NCBI GenBank assembly: GCA_002684575.1 | Contig: NYVP01000118.1 | Coordinates: 6,623-13,336, forward strand | DNA length: 6,714 nucleotides | Direction: 5' to 3' | DNA from: Verrucomicrobiales bacterium | Lineage (GTDB): Bacteria > Verrucomicrobiota > Verrucomicrobiia > Verrucomicrobiales > DEV007 | Part shown: positions 6,365 through 6,714 of the stretch, piece by piece | How the letters are laid out: each line of letters starts with the position of its first letter | Position numbering within the stretch: the stretch's first letter is position 1 | Notes under the pieces: generated by a model | Told to the model about the DNA's origin: nothing | Databases searched by the model: none | The model's input: the letters and a program-made list of their open reading frames with translations, nothing else | Position numbers and translations under genes: made by a program

Positions 6365-6714
6365 ATGGCATTAAAAGTTGATTGGCAAGGAGTCTACCCC
6401 GCAGTCCCAACACAGTTTAACGAGGACTTTAGCCTAGATATTGAAGGTACACAAAAGCATGTAGAAGCATTACTTAGTGAAGGAATTCATGGTCTAGTTA
6501 TGCTTGGGACAATTGGAGAAAATTGTTCACTCTCACTTGATGAGAAAATCCAAGTAGTTAAAGCCACAGACGAAGTCAACAAAGGTTCTGTACCTCTACT
6601 CAATGGAATAGCTGAATACACCACCGCTGGAGCATGTGAGACTGCAGTTGCTGCGGCAAAAGTAGGTGCTGATGGTTTTATGGTTATGCCGGCCATGGTT
6701 TATAATTCCGACCG
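6365..6714 (+). CDS. Dihydrodipicolinate synthase/N-acetylneuraminate lyase family protein, N-terminal part (3' end outside window)
   Basis: The frame is open from ATG 6365 to the window edge, giving 116 residues of a family usually about 300 long. The start WQGVYPAVPTQFNEDFSLD (residues 7-25) is the first beta strand of the class I aldolase TIM barrel. HVEALLSEGIHGLVMLGTIGEN (32-53) carries the family's G-T-x-GE substrate carboxylate loop, followed by SLSLDEK. GADGFMVMPAMVY (101-113) is the strand that carries the conserved Tyr region in DapA. The second Thr of the DapA 'GTTGE' motif is Ile50 here, which argues against a true lysine-biosynthesis DapA. I infer a catabolic keto acid aldolase or deaminase; members of this superfamily act for example in hydroxyproline degradation, but the substrate cannot be set here. 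The Schiff-base lysine lies beyond the window. No Shine-Dalgarno sequence precedes the start. It is divergent from the serine dehydratase gene. Confidence 0.88.
   Translation, partial: MALKVDWQGVYPAVPTQFNEDFSLDIEGTQKHVEALLSEGIHGLVMLGTIGENCSLSLDEKIQVVKATDEVNKGSVPLLNGIAEYTTAGACETAVAAAKVGADGFMVMPAMVYNSD

Noticed and set aside
6487..6696. Minus-strand open frame opposite the aldolase-family gene
   Set aside because: The plus strand encodes a continuous recognised family N-terminus here; the antisense frame has no family features.

Overview
The window carries five protein genes and no RNA gene, insertion sequence or CRISPR array that I can see. Base composition is AT-rich, roughly 40% GC by eye. 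The best lineage clue is the large secreted protein at 384-3473. Its architecture (SGNH-like domain, a beta-propeller of the planctomycete/verrucomicrobial 'membrane-bound dehydrogenase' type, a HEAT-like helical region, then a C-terminal electron-transfer domain) is characteristic of the PVC bacteria, i.e. Planctomycetota or Verrucomicrobiota. The low GC makes a marine verrucomicrobial-type genome a reasonable guess, but this is inference. None of the four visible start codons has a strong Shine-Dalgarno sequence.

Left part, plus strand: the C-terminal end of a TraB/GumN-like protein (1-315) is followed 68 bases later by the 1029-residue fusion protein (384-3473). An 82-base gap leads to a second exported beta-propeller protein of 313 residues (3556-4497). 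Both propeller proteins have clear signal peptides, so they probably act outside the cytoplasm. The large one ends in a type 1 copper (azurin-like) domain where many relatives carry a CxxCH heme c domain. It is therefore a candidate copper-linked periplasmic oxidoreductase of unknown substrate.

Right part: a minus-strand gene for a single-chain iron-sulfur L-serine dehydratase (4500-6095) converges on the small propeller gene with only two bases between the stop codons. It is divergent from the 5' part of a dihydrodipicolinate synthase/N-acetylneuraminate lyase family gene (6365 to the window edge), across a 269-base AT-rich region with repeated short motifs that may be regulatory. Serine dehydratase makes pyruvate and ammonia. 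The aldolase-family enzyme probably works on a pyruvate-type or 2-keto-acid substrate, so the divergent pair looks like amino acid or keto acid catabolism.

Most of the window is recognisable family biology. The unusual parts are the cupredoxin-terminated SGNH/propeller fusion with degenerate SGNH catalytic positions, its pairing with a second propeller gene, and the repeated motifs in the divergent promoter region. I found no convincing entirely new system.
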